NCBI GenBank assembly: GCA_903915155.1
Contig: CAIWRU010000189.1
Span: 1-61,218 of the forward strand
Direction: 5' to 3'
DNA from: an uncultured Mucilaginibacter sp.
Lineage (GTDB): Bacteria > Bacteroidota > Bacteroidia > Sphingobacteriales > Sphingobacteriaceae
Length of the DNA stretch: 61,218 nt
A program made the translations under genes and the position numbers. Shown piece by piece: positions 42,266-51,400 of this stretch. A model generated the notes under the pieces. It worked only from the letters and a program-made list of their open reading frames with translations. It searched no databases and was not told the origin of the DNA. How positions within the stretch are numbered: the first letter of the stretch is position 1; each line of letters opens with the position of its first letter.

Positions 42266-42871
42266 ATGCGTAAATATATAATCTTGTTTTTTTTAGTATT
42301 CCCCTTTTTGTTTGCCTGTAATAGCGGCGGATCGTCGGGAGATGTTATACCCGAAGACCAAATGGTTGCCGTTTTAACCGCGGTGCATGTGGCTGATGGC
42401 CGGCTAATTAATATATCGCAGGCCCCCGATACGTTGTATAAATATGGCACGTCGAGGTACCTTGCTGTATTTAAACAGTTTCATACTGATTCGGCCCAAT
42501 TCAGGAAAAGCTACCAGTATTACAGTACAGAGCCTGAGAAATTTGCCGATATGTACGACAAGGTTTTAAAAAACCTGCAGGCTAAGAATGATTCGATCAA
42601 TAAGCTTCTTACTAAAGAAAGCCTGGCTCGTGCCAAAATGCAACAACAATTGCAGCAAAAGCAACAAAAGCAGCCGGGAAAACCCGGGGTTACCGATCCA
42701 AACAGCAGGTATGGGGTGGGGCTTGCACCACAGGTGCCTTTACCCAGCCATGCGCCGCCGCCATCACACGCTGCACCTGCGCAGCCATTCACCTATGTAC
42801 GAATAAAGGCGATACGCGATTCAATTAAAAGAGCACATTTACAAAAAAGGAATGCTGTACCCGCTAAGTAG
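42266..42871 (+). CDS. DUF4296 lipoprotein
   Basis: A 201-residue lipoprotein with a signal ending in LFAC (Cys 18). The N-terminal half has the DUF4296 pattern VIPEDQMVAVLTAVHVADGRL followed by FKQFHTDSAQFRKSYQYY and a helical segment; the C-terminal 80 residues are Gln/Pro/His-rich and low in complexity. The function is unknown. It overlaps mutS2 by 20 bases, so the two share a transcript. Confidence 0.85.
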   Translation: MRKYIILFFLVFPFLFACNSGGSSGDVIPEDQMVAVLTAVHVADGRLINISQAPDTLYKYGTSRYLAVFKQFHTDSAQFRKSYQYYSTEPEKFADMYDKVLKNLQAKNDSINKLLTKESLARAKMQQQLQQKQQKQPGKPGVTDPNSRYGVGLAPQVPLPSHAPPPSHAAPAQPFTYVRIKAIRDSIKRAHLQKRNAVPAK

Positions 42872-45212
42872 TATTGATAAACTTGGATTTACCGAGATAA
42901 AGGAGCTGATAAAAAAGCATTGCCTGAGTATTATGGGCCAGCAAATGGTTGATAAGATACAGGTAATGAATAATTACGACCTGATACATAAGTTTTTGAG
43001 CCAGGCCGCTGAGTTTAAAAATATCCTGGTGAACGATGCTGCGTTACCCATACAGCATTTTTTTGATATTAAATCGCTGGCTAATAAGGCGCGCATTGAG
43101 GGTGTGTTTTTAAGTGAGGAGGAGTTTTTCCAGGTACAAACATCATTAACCACCGTATTCGCGGTTATAGCGTATTTTAATGAACGTGAAGGGCAGTATC
43201 CAAATCTTGAGGCTTTATTTGAACATTTGCCGATAGAAAAGTCGATACTGAAAAAGATTGACTTGGTTATTGACCAAAAAGGAAAGATAAGGGCAAATGC
43301 CTCACGGGACTTACAGGATATAACAGCAGGCATTGCGAAAGCAGAGCAGGAAGCCAGGAAAAAGATTGACCAGGTGTTTAAGGCGGCATCGGCAAATGGC
43401 TGGACGGCGGATGGTTCGTTAACCGTGCGCGACGGGCGTTTATGTATCCCTTTATTAGCTGAAAATAAACGCAAGCTGAAGGGCTTTATACATGATGAAT
43501 CGGCATCGGGCCAAACCGTTTATATGGAGCCGGAAGAAGTTTTTACACTGAATAACCGCATCCGCGATTTAGAATTTGAGCGCCGCCGCGAAATCATCAA
43601 AATACTTGCCGCTTTAACAGACGAATTAAGGCCTTATGCGCCACTTTTGTTAAGTTACCATGGCTTACTTACCAAGCTTGACTTTGTACGGGCAAAGGCG
43701 CTGTTTGCCATTGAAATTGAGGCTGAAATGCCGGTTGTTGTGAACGAACCGGGTTTGAAACTGATAAATGCAAGGCATCCGCTGTTATTCCTGAATTTTA
43801 AAAAAGAGCAAAAGATGGTTGTGCCGCTAAATGTGCGGATAGATAATGTTACGCGCATAGTGGTGGTATCGGGGCCGAATGCAGGGGGCAAATCGGTTTG
43901 TATGAAAACGGTCGGCTTGTTGCAAATGATGGTGCAGGCAGGTTTGTTGATACCGGCAGATGAAGCCAGCGAAATGGGTGTGTTCCGCGAGTTTTTTGTG
44001 GATATTGGCGATGACCAGAGCATTGAAAGTGATTTGAGTACTTACAGCGCGCATTTAAGCAAAATGAAGAATTTTGTGGAAAATGCTAACGCGAAATCGA
44101 TGATACTGATAGATGAATTTGGTACCGGTACTGATCCGCAATTTGGCGGGCCGATAGCAGAAGCGGTGCTGGAATCGCTTAATAATAAAAAGGTGAGGGG
44201 CATGGTGACCACGCACTATTCGAACCTGAAAATATTTGCCAGTCATACCGAGGGTTTGGAAAACGCATCGATGTTATTCAATAACGTGGAGATGAAACCG
44301 CTTTACATTTTGGAGGTTGGTAAGCCAGGCAGTTCGTACGCGTTCGAGATCGCCCAAAAAATTGGTCTGCCACAAAATGTGCTGAATCTTGCAAAAAGTA
44401 AAATAAGTGCCGGGCAAAAAAAGGTGGATACTTTGCTGGTTGACCTGGAGCGCGAGAAGAAGGAGATATTCGACACCAAAGTAAAACTTGAGCAGCAGCA
44501 AAAACACGTGAACCTGCTTTTGGCCGAAAACGAAAAGCTGAAAAGTTATTTGGATGAGAACAGGAAAACCCTGATCCGTGATGCCAAGCAGGAAGCAAAG
44601 GATATTATATTGAATGCCAACCGACTTGTGGAGAATACCATATCGGAAATTAAAAGCAGCAATGCCGATAAGGAAAAAACCCGCCAGTTGCGCGAGAACC
44701 TGACCCGCGAAGTGCAAAAGAACACAGTTAAAACAGACGTTAAAAAGCCGGCTGTTGATGTGGATGAGTTAAAGATTGGTGATTGGGTGAAGCTGAATGA
44801 CTCGGATACCACCGGGCAGGTGATGGAAATAGCACGTGATAATGTGATCATAGCTATTGGTGAGTTGCGAACAGTGGCTAAGAAAAACAGGGTGCAGAAG
44901 GTATCGAAAAAGGAAGTACCGAAAGAGGTGCGCCGAAATTATAGCAACAGCACCAATGATATTGCCAGTTTTAGTCCCGAGATTGACGTGCGCGGTATGC
45001 GTACCGAGGATGCTTTGGGCGCGATAGAACGCCTGTTTGACCGTGCGCTAATGATGGGTTATGGTAATTTAAAGATCATCCATGGCAAGGGCGACGGGAT
45101 ATTACGCAAGATGATACGCCAATACCTGAAGAAATACGAGCAGGTTGATCGCATGGAGGATGAGCATTTGGACAGGGGTGGGGATGGGATAACTTATGTA
45201 TATTTTAAATAG
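42852..45212 (+). CDS. mutS2: MutS2 endonuclease
   Basis: A 786-residue DNA-processing ATPase that suppresses recombination or rescues collided ribosomes, depending on the species. The Walker A motif VSGPNAGGKSVCMKT (about residue 339) and Walker B MILIDEFGTGTDP (about residue 418) are intact. A coiled-coil region (about 510-620) and a KOW-like segment precede the C-terminal Smr nuclease domain with DVRGMRTEDAL and HGKGDGILRK. Full family length. The stop is followed almost at once by the half junction repeat. Confidence 0.94.
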   Translation: MLYPLSSIDKLGFTEIKELIKKHCLSIMGQQMVDKIQVMNNYDLIHKFLSQAAEFKNILVNDAALPIQHFFDIKSLANKARIEGVFLSEEEFFQVQTSLTTVFAVIAYFNEREGQYPNLEALFEHLPIEKSILKKIDLVIDQKGKIRANASRDLQDITAGIAKAEQEARKKIDQVFKAASANGWTADGSLTVRDGRLCIPLLAENKRKLKGFIHDESASGQTVYMEPEEVFTLNNRIRDLEFERRREIIKILAALTDELRPYAPLLLSYHGLLTKLDFVRAKALFAIEIEAEMPVVVNEPGLKLINARHPLLFLNFKKEQKMVVPLNVRIDNVTRIVVVSGPNAGGKSVCMKTVGLLQMMVQAGLLIPADEASEMGVFREFFVDIGDDQSIESDLSTYSAHLSKMKNFVENANAKSMILIDEFGTGTDPQFGGPIAEAVLESLNNKKVRGMVTTHYSNLKIFASHTEGLENASMLFNNVEMKPLYILEVGKPGSSYAFEIAQKIGLPQNVLNLAKSKISAGQKKVDTLLVDLEREKKEIFDTKVKLEQQQKHVNLLLAENEKLKSYLDENRKTLIRDAKQEAKDIILNANRLVENTISEIKSSNADKEKTRQLRENLTREVQKNTVKTDVKKPAVDVDELKIGDWVKLNDSDTTGQVMEIARDNVIIAIGELRTVAKKNRVQKVSKKEVPKEVRRNYSNSTNDIASFSPEIDVRGMRTEDALGAIERLFDRALMMGYGNLKIIHGKGDGILRKMIRQYLKKYEQVDRMEDEHLDRGGDGITYVYFK

Positions 45213-45213
45213 C

Positions 45214-45250
45214 AGCCCCCTCTAAATCTCCCCCGGTAGGGGAGACTTTT
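45214..45250. repeat. Junction repeat, half copy (after mutS2)
   Basis: The segment contains only the CTCCCCCGGTAGGGGAG hairpin half of the element, starting one base after the mutS2 stop. The stem and T run make it a plausible terminator for mutS2, which could be how such elements are kept. Confidence 0.8.
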
Positions 45251-45270
45251 TGACGTTATAATTATTATAT

Positions 45271-46329
45271 ATGAAATATTTTATTTTACTTCTTGCGGCC
45301 ACAATTACATGCAGTTGCAGGGCACAGGTTGTTGTTAAGGGCAATGATCCGCATATCCATTATTCAGGAAGGGTTGCTTTTACTGATAGCGCGGCGGTTT
45401 TGTCTTGGTCGGGGACATCGGTTAAGATAAATTTTGAAGGGAATATAAGTTTCAGTATGCACGAGGAAGGGGACGATTATTATACTGAAATATTGGACGG
45501 GAAAGTAATTGGTGTACTTCATCCAGATGGGAATGTAAATACAGATTATAAAATAGGTATTTCAAATTCGGGCCCTCATACCTTAGAATTATTTAAACGT
45601 ACGGAGTGGGCCATGGGAAAAACACTGTTTTATGGATTTAAAACAGACGGTAAAATTTTATCACCCCCGCCGACTAAAAAACGTAAGATCGAGATATTTG
45701 GTAATTCCATTAGCTGTGGTTATGCCATTTTAGATACAGCGGGGAAGGACAGGGGTTCAGCGCCTTATGAAGATGGCTATAACAGCTACGCGGCTTTAAC
45801 AGCGCGCCATTATGATGCTGAGTTCGTCAATACGTCAAAAAGCGGTATAGGAGTTACCGTTAGCTGGTTCCCATTGATAATGCCCGAAATGTACGACAGG
45901 CTTGACGCCACCGATTCCACCAGTAAATGGGATTTTAAAAAATATACGCCCGATTTGGTAATTGTCAACCTGTTTCAAAATGATTCGTGGATAGTGAACA
46001 TGCCCGATAATCCACAGTTTAAAGCACGTTTCGGCACAAAACCGCCGACTGCTGAATTTTTGATAAATGCTTACCGCGATTTTGTAAAAAGCGTTAGGGG
46101 TAAATATCCCAAAGCCCATATCATTTGTATTTTGGGAAGTATGGACGCAACAAAAGCGGGTGCACCGTGGCCCGGATATATTGAAAAAGCAGTTACCGGA
46201 TTGAACGATAAAAATATTTACACACATTTTATTCCTTATAAAGGGACGCCCGGCCATCCGAGTGCCAACGAGCAGCAGGCTATGGCAACCGACCTGGAAG
46301 GTTTTATAGATAAGACGATAAAATGGTAG
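45271..46329 (+). CDS. SGNH-hydrolase, CE2-like carbohydrate esterase
   Basis: A 352-residue exported esterase. The signal peptide (about 1-19) holds Cys residues, CSCRA, so lipidation at Cys 16 or 18 is possible. Residues 20-125 form the beta-sandwich of CE2 acetyl-xylan esterases (HYSGRVAFTDSAAVLSWSGTSV). The SGNH domain starts with IEIFGNSISCGYAI, the Ser being the nucleophile, and ends in GTPGHPSANEQQAMA with the catalytic His. It removes acetyl groups from xylan-like polymers in the family. It is the only gene on its transcript. Confidence 0.85.
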   Translation: MKYFILLLAATITCSCRAQVVVKGNDPHIHYSGRVAFTDSAAVLSWSGTSVKINFEGNISFSMHEEGDDYYTEILDGKVIGVLHPDGNVNTDYKIGISNSGPHTLELFKRTEWAMGKTLFYGFKTDGKILSPPPTKKRKIEIFGNSISCGYAILDTAGKDRGSAPYEDGYNSYAALTARHYDAEFVNTSKSGIGVTVSWFPLIMPEMYDRLDATDSTSKWDFKKYTPDLVIVNLFQNDSWIVNMPDNPQFKARFGTKPPTAEFLINAYRDFVKSVRGKYPKAHIICILGSMDATKAGAPWPGYIEKAVTGLNDKNIYTHFIPYKGTPGHPSANEQQAMATDLEGFIDKTIKW

Positions 46330-46717
46330 GGTGATACTCAGTTTAATTCCCTGCTACAGAGAGGTGCGGTGGGATGTGAATTAACAGGAGGGCTAATAGG
46401 ATCTGTGCACAAACCCTTCTTCCGGGGAGTAAAATCCATTATTAAACATATTAAAGCATTGGCTGGATTCCCCGGAAGGAATCAAAAGAATATTATTGCA
46501 AGCCAAGGGTACAATTACATGGTTTACACAATTTAACCTGTTTATTTTTTAAATAATTGATAATCAATATATTAATATAAAAATAGTTTGAAATTGTGTT
46601 AAGTTATGTTAACCATATAATTTGAGTAATGCACCATAACTATCTTTTTTATGGGCTATTACTCAACTAAGGGGAGGGAATCGTACACTCCGGTTTTTTT
46701 TGTCTTCAGAAAATAGG
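46330..46717. other. Gene-free stretch with two inverted repeats
   Basis: The 388 bases hold no reading frame I would support. Two inverted repeats stand out: CTTCCGGGGA at 46419-46428 with TCCCCGGAAG at 46469-46478 (40-base loop), and TTGAGTAAT...CCATAA at 46622-46639 with TTATGG...ATTACTCAA at 46649-46666. The second precedes the 3' end of the minus-strand gene at 46718 and may be part of its terminator. Confidence 0.6.
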
Positions 46718-47278
46718 CTATGTTTCAATATGTTCTATATTGTCGTCATCTTCGCCAACTTTTTGTTGGTCGGGTAGTTCATTAGGGCCGGGGATATTGG
46801 GTTCACCTTCCCCGTCATTATCGTCGGTGCCTTCGGTGTAAGGTTGTTGCGGATGTGGGCGGTCGTTCTCACCGTTGCCGCGTTCTACTTTTTCGGGTTT
46901 TGGGTCTGTGTTTTCTATAACTGGTCGTGCCGCGCTGTAGTTGGGCGATCCATCCTGGTATTTGGCGGTGAAGTTGCTGTCTTCAGGATGTTCTTCCGAT
47001 GGCTCATTACGATCAAAGTAAGCATTGGTATGGCCGGCCATTTGGGTGGGATTATTTTTATCATTACCCGCAGGCGTATTGTTTTCCTGCCCGAAATTTT
47101 GCCCGCCAACACCCTTGCCTTCAGTTGGGTTGGCCGGGTTCTTCCCTTTGCCAAACAGGAATGTTCTAGTAAGATGCTCTTCATCTAATCCTGTGCCGTC
47201 GTCGGCACGGTAGGTGCCGGCTTCGGGTTGCGGGTGATCGCTACCGTTGCCTATAGTATCATTATCCTCAATATTCAT
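46718..47278 (-). CDS. Acidic, probably disordered protein
   Basis: A 186-residue, highly hydrophilic protein rich in Asn, Gly, Glu, Asp and Pro with almost no large hydrophobics, no signal peptide and no cysteines. Segments such as EGKGVGGQNFGQENN and DRNEPSEEHPEDSN look like low-complexity stress or hydrophilin-type sequence. The opposite strand is open in places but would encode Cys/Trp-rich sequence without family sense. I do not recognise the family; protective or scaffolding roles are possible. Confidence 0.65.
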   Translation of the reverse strand: MNIEDNDTIGNGSDHPQPEAGTYRADDGTGLDEEHLTRTFLFGKGKNPANPTEGKGVGGQNFGQENNTPAGNDKNNPTQMAGHTNAYFDRNEPSEEHPEDSNFTAKYQDGSPNYSAARPVIENTDPKPEKVERGNGENDRPHPQQPYTEGTDDNDGEGEPNIPGPNELPDQQKVGEDDDNIEHIET

Positions 47279-47408
47279 GTCTTTATGATTTGTGTATAAA
47301 TTATAATGTTTCAGAATTTTAATTGTTTTGATTATTTCTTTGTGTGATGAGGTATCTTATCAGCCAACTAAAAAATGCTAATTTTACCGCACCAATTATA
47401 TAGTATTC

Positions 47409-48119
47409 ATGAATAAAGTAGTTAGCGGTGCCGATGAGGCCATACGCGATATTGAAGACGGCATGACGTTAATGCTGGGCGGCTTCGGTTTGTGCGGGTT
47501 GCCCGAGAAATGTATTGCCGCGCTGGTAAAAAAAGGGGTGAAGGAGCTTACCTGTATATCAAACAACGCCGGTGTTGATGATTTTGGCATCGGACTGATG
47601 CTAAGGCAACGGCAGGTGAAGAAGATGGTATCATCATACGTGGGCGAGAATGCCGAGTTTGAGCGCCAGTTACTGAGCGGCGAGCTGGAAGTTGAACTGA
47701 TTCCACAAGGTACCTTAGCCACCCGCTGCATGGCCGCGGGTTATGGCATGCCTGCCATTTTCACGCCCGCAGGCGTAGGCACCGAAGTTGCCGAAGGCAA
47801 GGAAGTACGTAATTTTAACGGCAAGGATTATTTGATGGAAATGGCCTTTGATGCCGATTTTGCCATTGTAAAAGCCTGGAAAGGCGATACACAGGGCAAT
47901 CTTATTTATCGCCATACGGCAAGGAATTTTAACCCCGTGATGGCTATGGCAGGTAAAATAACTATTGCCGAAGTAGAAGAACTGGTTGAAGTAGGTGAAC
48001 TCGACCCGGATAATATACATACGCCGGGGATATATGTGCACAGGATATTTGAGGGGAAGAACTATGAGAAGAGGATTGAGAACAGGACGGTTCAGCCCCA
48101 CCCAAATCCTCCCCGGTAG
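47409..48119 (+). CDS. scoA: 3-oxoacid CoA-transferase subunit A, tail rewritten by a repeat
   Basis: A 236-residue subunit of succinyl-CoA:3-ketoacid CoA-transferase, which activates acetoacetate. It carries the family glycine motif [15 protein letters not shown] (about residue 21), [15 protein letters not shown] and [12 protein letters not shown]. The last eight residues, QPHPNPPR, and the stop codon are encoded by the junction repeat that starts at 48093, so the natural end (usually KRTV followed by a short charged tail) has been replaced. The enzyme core is untouched and the partner scoB follows, so activity is probably kept. Confidence 0.92.
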   Translation: MNKVVSGADEAIRDIEDGMTLMLGGFGLCGLPEKCIAALVKKGVKELTCISNNAGVDDFGIGLMLRQRQVKKMVSSYVGENAEFERQLLSGELEVELIPQGTLATRCMAAGYGMPAIFTPAGVGTEVAEGKEVRNFNGKDYLMEMAFDADFAIVKAWKGDTQGNLIYRHTARNFNPVMAMAGKITIAEVEELVEVGELDPDNIHTPGIYVHRIFEGKNYEKRIENRTVQPHPNPPR

Positions 48120-48192
48120 GGAGGGCTTTAAAAAACTTAATTATTTACAATTTAAAAAGTCTCCCCTTTTGGGGGAGATTTAGAGGGGGCTT
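48093..48192. repeat. Two-hairpin junction repeat, copy 3 (scoA to scoB)
   Basis: It is the same element as 38827-38918 in the opposite sense on the plus strand: one hairpin around CCTCCCCGGTAGGGAGG, a spacer of about 30 A+T-rich bases, and a second around TCTCCCCTTTTGGGGGAGA. It runs from inside the last codons of scoA to the base before the scoB ATG at 48193. Orientation relative to both flanking genes is the same as in lysC-yjbQ. Confidence 0.88.
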
Positions 48193-48849
48193 ATGTTAGA
48201 CAAAAACGGAATCGCAAAGCGCATTGCAAAAGAAATAAAGGACGGGTTTTATGTTAACCTTGGTATTGGTATACCTACGCTGGTGGCTAATTATATACCC
48301 GATACGATGGATGTGGTGTTGCAGTCGGAAAATGGCCTGCTGGGTATGGGGCCGTTCCCAATTGAGGGCGAGGAAGATGCTTATACCATAAACGCGGGTA
48401 AACAAACTATTACCATGCTGCCGGGTTCGGCTATATTTGATTCGGCCATGAGCTTTGGGATGATACGCGCACAGAAAGTTAATCTAACCATACTTGGCGC
48501 TATGGAAGTATCCGAGAACGGCGATATAGCCAGCTGGAAGATCCCCGGTAAAATGGTGAAGGGCATGGGTGGTGCGATGGACCTGGTGGCATCGGCTAAA
48601 AATATCATCGTGGCCATGCAGCATGTGAATAAGGCAGGAGAATCTAAGTTATTATCCAAATGTACGTTGCCCTTAACCGGTGTTAATTGTGTTAAAAAAA
48701 TTGTGACTGAATTAGCAGTAATGGATGTGCTCCCTGAAGGCGGCTTTAAACTGTTAGAACGTGCGCCTGGAGTAAGTGTTGAGGAAATTAAAAATGCGAC
48801 AATGGGAAAGTTGATTATTGAGGGAGAAATACTTGAGATGGTTATTTGA
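48193..48849 (+). CDS. scoB: 3-oxoacid CoA-transferase subunit B
   Basis: A 218-residue subunit of the succinyl-CoA:acetoacetate transferase. The catalytic glutamate is in LQSENGLLGMGPFP (about residue 51). Other signatures are YVNLGIGIPTLVANYIP at the start and SGWKIPG-like DIASWKIPGKMVKGMGGAMDL (about residue 115-135), followed by the closing CTLPLTGVNCVKKIVTEL. It is joined to scoA only through the repeat, whose hairpins could lower scoB expression. Confidence 0.93.
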   Translation: MLDKNGIAKRIAKEIKDGFYVNLGIGIPTLVANYIPDTMDVVLQSENGLLGMGPFPIEGEEDAYTINAGKQTITMLPGSAIFDSAMSFGMIRAQKVNLTILGAMEVSENGDIASWKIPGKMVKGMGGAMDLVASAKNIIVAMQHVNKAGESKLLSKCTLPLTGVNCVKKIVTELAVMDVLPEGGFKLLERAPGVSVEEIKNATMGKLIIEGEILEMVI

Positions 48850-48854
48850 TTTGG

Positions 48855-48910
48855 GGATGGGCGTTGCAAACGCCTGACCAGATTAAGCACTCGTCGCAGG
48901 AGAGCGCAAG
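48855..48910. repeat. REP-like fragment downstream of scoB
   Basis: The fragment contains a small hairpin GGCGTT-GCA-AACGCC (48860-48874) followed by GATTAAGCACTCGTCGCAGG. I recall this combination from Bacteroidota palindromic repeats, but the second arm of the CTCGTCGC half is missing here. It would be a decayed copy and lies between convergent genes. Confidence 0.4.
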
Positions 48911-48913
48911 TAA

Positions 48914-49546
48914 CTATAAAACTTTTTCTCTTAGTTGTTTTGAAATTTCTTCCGTTACACAAATAATATCATCGGCAACGTGTGTGTTATTGGTGATGAT
49001 CTGGTCGCATTCATCTTTGTAGGGCAGTAGGTACTCTTTATAAGCCGGTACAACGTGGTTGATCCATTTATACATTACATCGTCGTGCGAGTAGCCGCGT
49101 TCAACCAGGTCGCGTTTAAGGCGTCGTTGAAGAGCGATGTCGTCATCGGCATCAATAAATATTTTCATATCCAGCAGGGCCGATAGCTTTCTGAAATACA
49201 GGATAAACAAACCCTCAACAATAATTATCGGTGCCGACTTTATCTCCAGCATTTTGGGTATAGCACTGGGGTTGTTAAAGGTATATTCCTTTTTTGTGAT
49301 TGACAGCCCCTGCAACAGGCTGTTTATATCATCTTCAAAATGCTGGTGATCGATGGTGTCAGGCAGGTCGAAGTTGAAGAGCTTATTTTCCTCGGCGCTC
49401 ATACCTTCGGGTACGGGGAAATAATAGTCGTCCTGCGATACCAGGCTTACTTCACTGTGGCTGAAATGCTTTAAGAAACACTTTAAAAAAAAGGTTTTGC
49501 CCGAGCCGCTGCCTCCTGCAATACCAATAATAAAAGGTTTATTCAT
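48914..49546 (-). CDS. udk: Uridine kinase
   Basis: A 210-residue P-loop kinase that phosphorylates uridine and cytidine. The Walker A motif is GIAGGSGSGKTFF (about residue 8). The substrate-binding DDYYFPVPEGMSAEENKLFNFDLPDTIDHQHF (about residue 39-70; the key part is NFDLPDTID) and the lid sequence RRLKRDLVERGYSHDDVMYKW are present. The start overlaps the LysM gene by 8 bases, so they share one transcript. Confidence 0.92.
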   Translation of the reverse strand: MNKPFIIGIAGGSGSGKTFFLKCFLKHFSHSEVSLVSQDDYYFPVPEGMSAEENKLFNFDLPDTIDHQHFEDDINSLLQGLSITKKEYTFNNPSAIPKMLEIKSAPIIIVEGLFILYFRKLSALLDMKIFIDADDDIALQRRLKRDLVERGYSHDDVMYKWINHVVPAYKEYLLPYKDECDQIITNNTHVADDIICVTEEISKQLREKVL

Positions 49547-50507
49547 TCGGGCTGCCGTAGCTGATGTTTACGTGAAAGCGTTTATCCAAAGCACCCAATG
49601 AATCGGCAACGTTTTTTGTTACCACAATAATTACATCTTTTGTCGAGGCATTATCGGTAAAACGGCCCACCACTTTAGCATAGGTAGTAAGGTTGCTCAT
49701 GGGGTTGGTTATTTTTATTACAGTGCCTATGGGGGCTGTACGGTGCAGTACTAATTTCTTATTCGGGTCAAGGTCGGCACCATCCATCCAGGTGGCCACG
49801 CCTTGTTCGTCTTTTTCGTACAAACCAAATTTGTTGGAATTAAAATGATTCGCATTAGCGCTGTCCGATGGTAAAACTACACTGGTAGCATCTTGCTTCG
49901 CCGTGGGCTGTGCAGCAGTTGGGGTTGGTGCGGTCGATTGGCCGGCACGCACTTTAATTACCTGGCCGGGTGTTAATGTGGTTGGTGTTAAACCGTTAAG
50001 GCTGGTCAGGTCATCAACCGTAGTCCCAAAGCGTTTGGCAATAGAATACAATGTTTCACCGGCTGATACTTTGTAGTCTTGTGTTGGCGCGTTATTCTGG
50101 GTGCTTGCAGCCTGTTGCTGTTGAACCGGCTGTTGCTGTGGAGGTGCCTGTTGTTTAACCTGTTGCTGAGGTGGCGCTTGTTGTTTTACAGGCGGGGTTG
50201 GAGCAGCAGGCTGCGGTTTGGCAGGGGTATTGTATGACGATTCAAGGAATGGCCTGTCGGTTGGCACTTTTATAATGCCGCCAATTGGCAGAGCGGCGTT
50301 ATTGTTGAATTGCATGATGGCCTTTGGGCTAACTTTATAACGGCGGCCAAGTGAATAGTAGTTGTCTTTAGGGTCGAGTTTGTGGATGATGACTTTTTTG
50401 CCGTCTTTATTTTCGACGCCTATTGAATCCCTGAGATTAGCGGCAAAAACAGATGCCGAAGATAATATAAGCAGAAAGGTGATGGATAATAGAATTTTAA
50501 ATTTCAT
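49539..50507 (-). CDS. LysM-domain protein with a septal/RlpA-like C-terminus
   Basis: A 322-residue exported wall protein. It has a signal peptide (about 1-22), a first LysM-like unit (KKVIIHKLDPKDNYYSLGRRYKVSPKAIMQFNN), a long Pro/Gln/Ala linker (about 95-140), and a second LysM domain (YKVSAGETLYSIAKRFG...LTPGQVIKV, residues about 144-190). The C-terminal double-psi barrel-like part (about 235-322: HRTAPIGTVIKITNPMSN...AKVVGRF) resembles RlpA, a septal lytic or binding protein. It binds peptidoglycan in the periplasm. It is read with DUF4905 upstream and udk downstream. Confidence 0.88.
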   Translation of the reverse strand: MKFKILLSITFLLILSSASVFAANLRDSIGVENKDGKKVIIHKLDPKDNYYSLGRRYKVSPKAIMQFNNNAALPIGGIIKVPTDRPFLESSYNTPAKPQPAAPTPPVKQQAPPQQQVKQQAPPQQQPVQQQQAASTQNNAPTQDYKVSAGETLYSIAKRFGTTVDDLTSLNGLTPTTLTPGQVIKVRAGQSTAPTPTAAQPTAKQDATSVVLPSDSANANHFNSNKFGLYEKDEQGVATWMDGADLDPNKKLVLHRTAPIGTVIKITNPMSNLTTYAKVVGRFTDNASTKDVIIVVTKNVADSLGALDKRFHVNISYGSPNE

Positions 50508-50528
50508 AATAAATTATAATACTGTAAT

Positions 50529-51290
50529 TTATAAGCTTAAAATAATTAAGGCCGACTTGTTTTTAATGTAGATGAGCCGGTTTTTATGTAATATAAACGC
50601 CTCGGGCTGTAATTTCTGTATATCGGTATTTAATAAATCTTCATAAACCTTATCCATACCATCCATAACAAATAAATACTGTTTTAGCAGCCCTGCCTGT
50701 AAAGTGTGCAAAGATACAATTCTGAAATTATTGTACTCAAGGTAATGTACACTATTTCCAAAAGGCGGCGCAGGGAATATATTAGCAGGCAGATTTTCAG
50801 GGTTCAATACCTGTGGGGCTGCAATATTATTTTGTAATTCGGGATAAATAAAAGGTTCATATATGCGGTTGGTCGCTCCGGTTTTAACATCAGCCAGGAA
50901 TAATTTTTTAGGATGAAAGTTGGTATCGTATAATACCGGTCCGCTGGTGGTTAAATGGTCGAACGCGTAAATGTAATTACTCCACAAAGTTTCTCCCGTA
51001 AACGCATCAACAGCCATTAGTCCTTTGTGAGCAGGCCCGCTTGCAGATTGATAGTTGTGCAAAAGCAATACGCCATCATAAGCAGCCTCGATGCCGGTTA
51101 GCCAGCGTTCGGGCGTAGTAAGGTTGCTGAAATTTAGCTTGCCTGTATCCAGGCTGATCGATGAAAAACTTACCTGCTTTTCGGCATCGTTACGTACTTC
51201 AATAAAAATAGTATTGCTCAGTTCATCAATTTCGAGACGCCAGATAGCGCCGTTAAATTGATGATTGATGTATGGTTGGAGTAAGGACAT
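50529..51290 (-). CDS. DUF4905 beta-propeller-like protein
   Basis: A 253-residue protein with no signal peptide and repeated four-stranded sheet motifs (GLMAVDAFTGETLWSNYIYAFDHLTT, where AVDAFTGETLW is the PQQ-like repeat). The family is restricted to Bacteroidota and functionally uncharacterised; it commonly stands next to uridine kinase and LysM genes. It is the first gene of the three-gene minus-strand group DUF4905-LysM-udk. Confidence 0.85.
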   Translation of the reverse strand: MSLLQPYINHQFNGAIWRLEIDELSNTIFIEVRNDAEKQVSFSSISLDTGKLNFSNLTTPERWLTGIEAAYDGVLLLHNYQSASGPAHKGLMAVDAFTGETLWSNYIYAFDHLTTSGPVLYDTNFHPKKLFLADVKTGATNRIYEPFIYPELQNNIAAPQVLNPENLPANIFPAPPFGNSVHYLEYNNFRIVSLHTLQAGLLKQYLFVMDGMDKVYEDLLNTDIQKLQPEAFILHKNRLIYIKNKSALIILSL

Positions 51291-51400
51291 ATACGTTTAC
51301 AAATATGGCGATTAATGGATAAAACTGTGCAGGAAGGTTGAATAGTAAAATAATTATTAGCTTTATTAATCAATGTTTGGTTCAGTTTAATATTATAATT

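Noticed and set aside
46844-47188. A 114-codon plus-strand frame opposite the acidic protein gene.
   Set aside because: Its product is a patchy mix of Trp/Phe/Val/Cys with no family pattern, as expected from the complement of a Gly/Asn/Asp-rich gene, and it has no promoter or ribosome site. The minus-strand frame is more protein-like.
51338-51400. Longer N-terminus for the DinB protein.
   Set aside because: The extra residues precede the likely -7 box at 51372-51379 and do not match the family.
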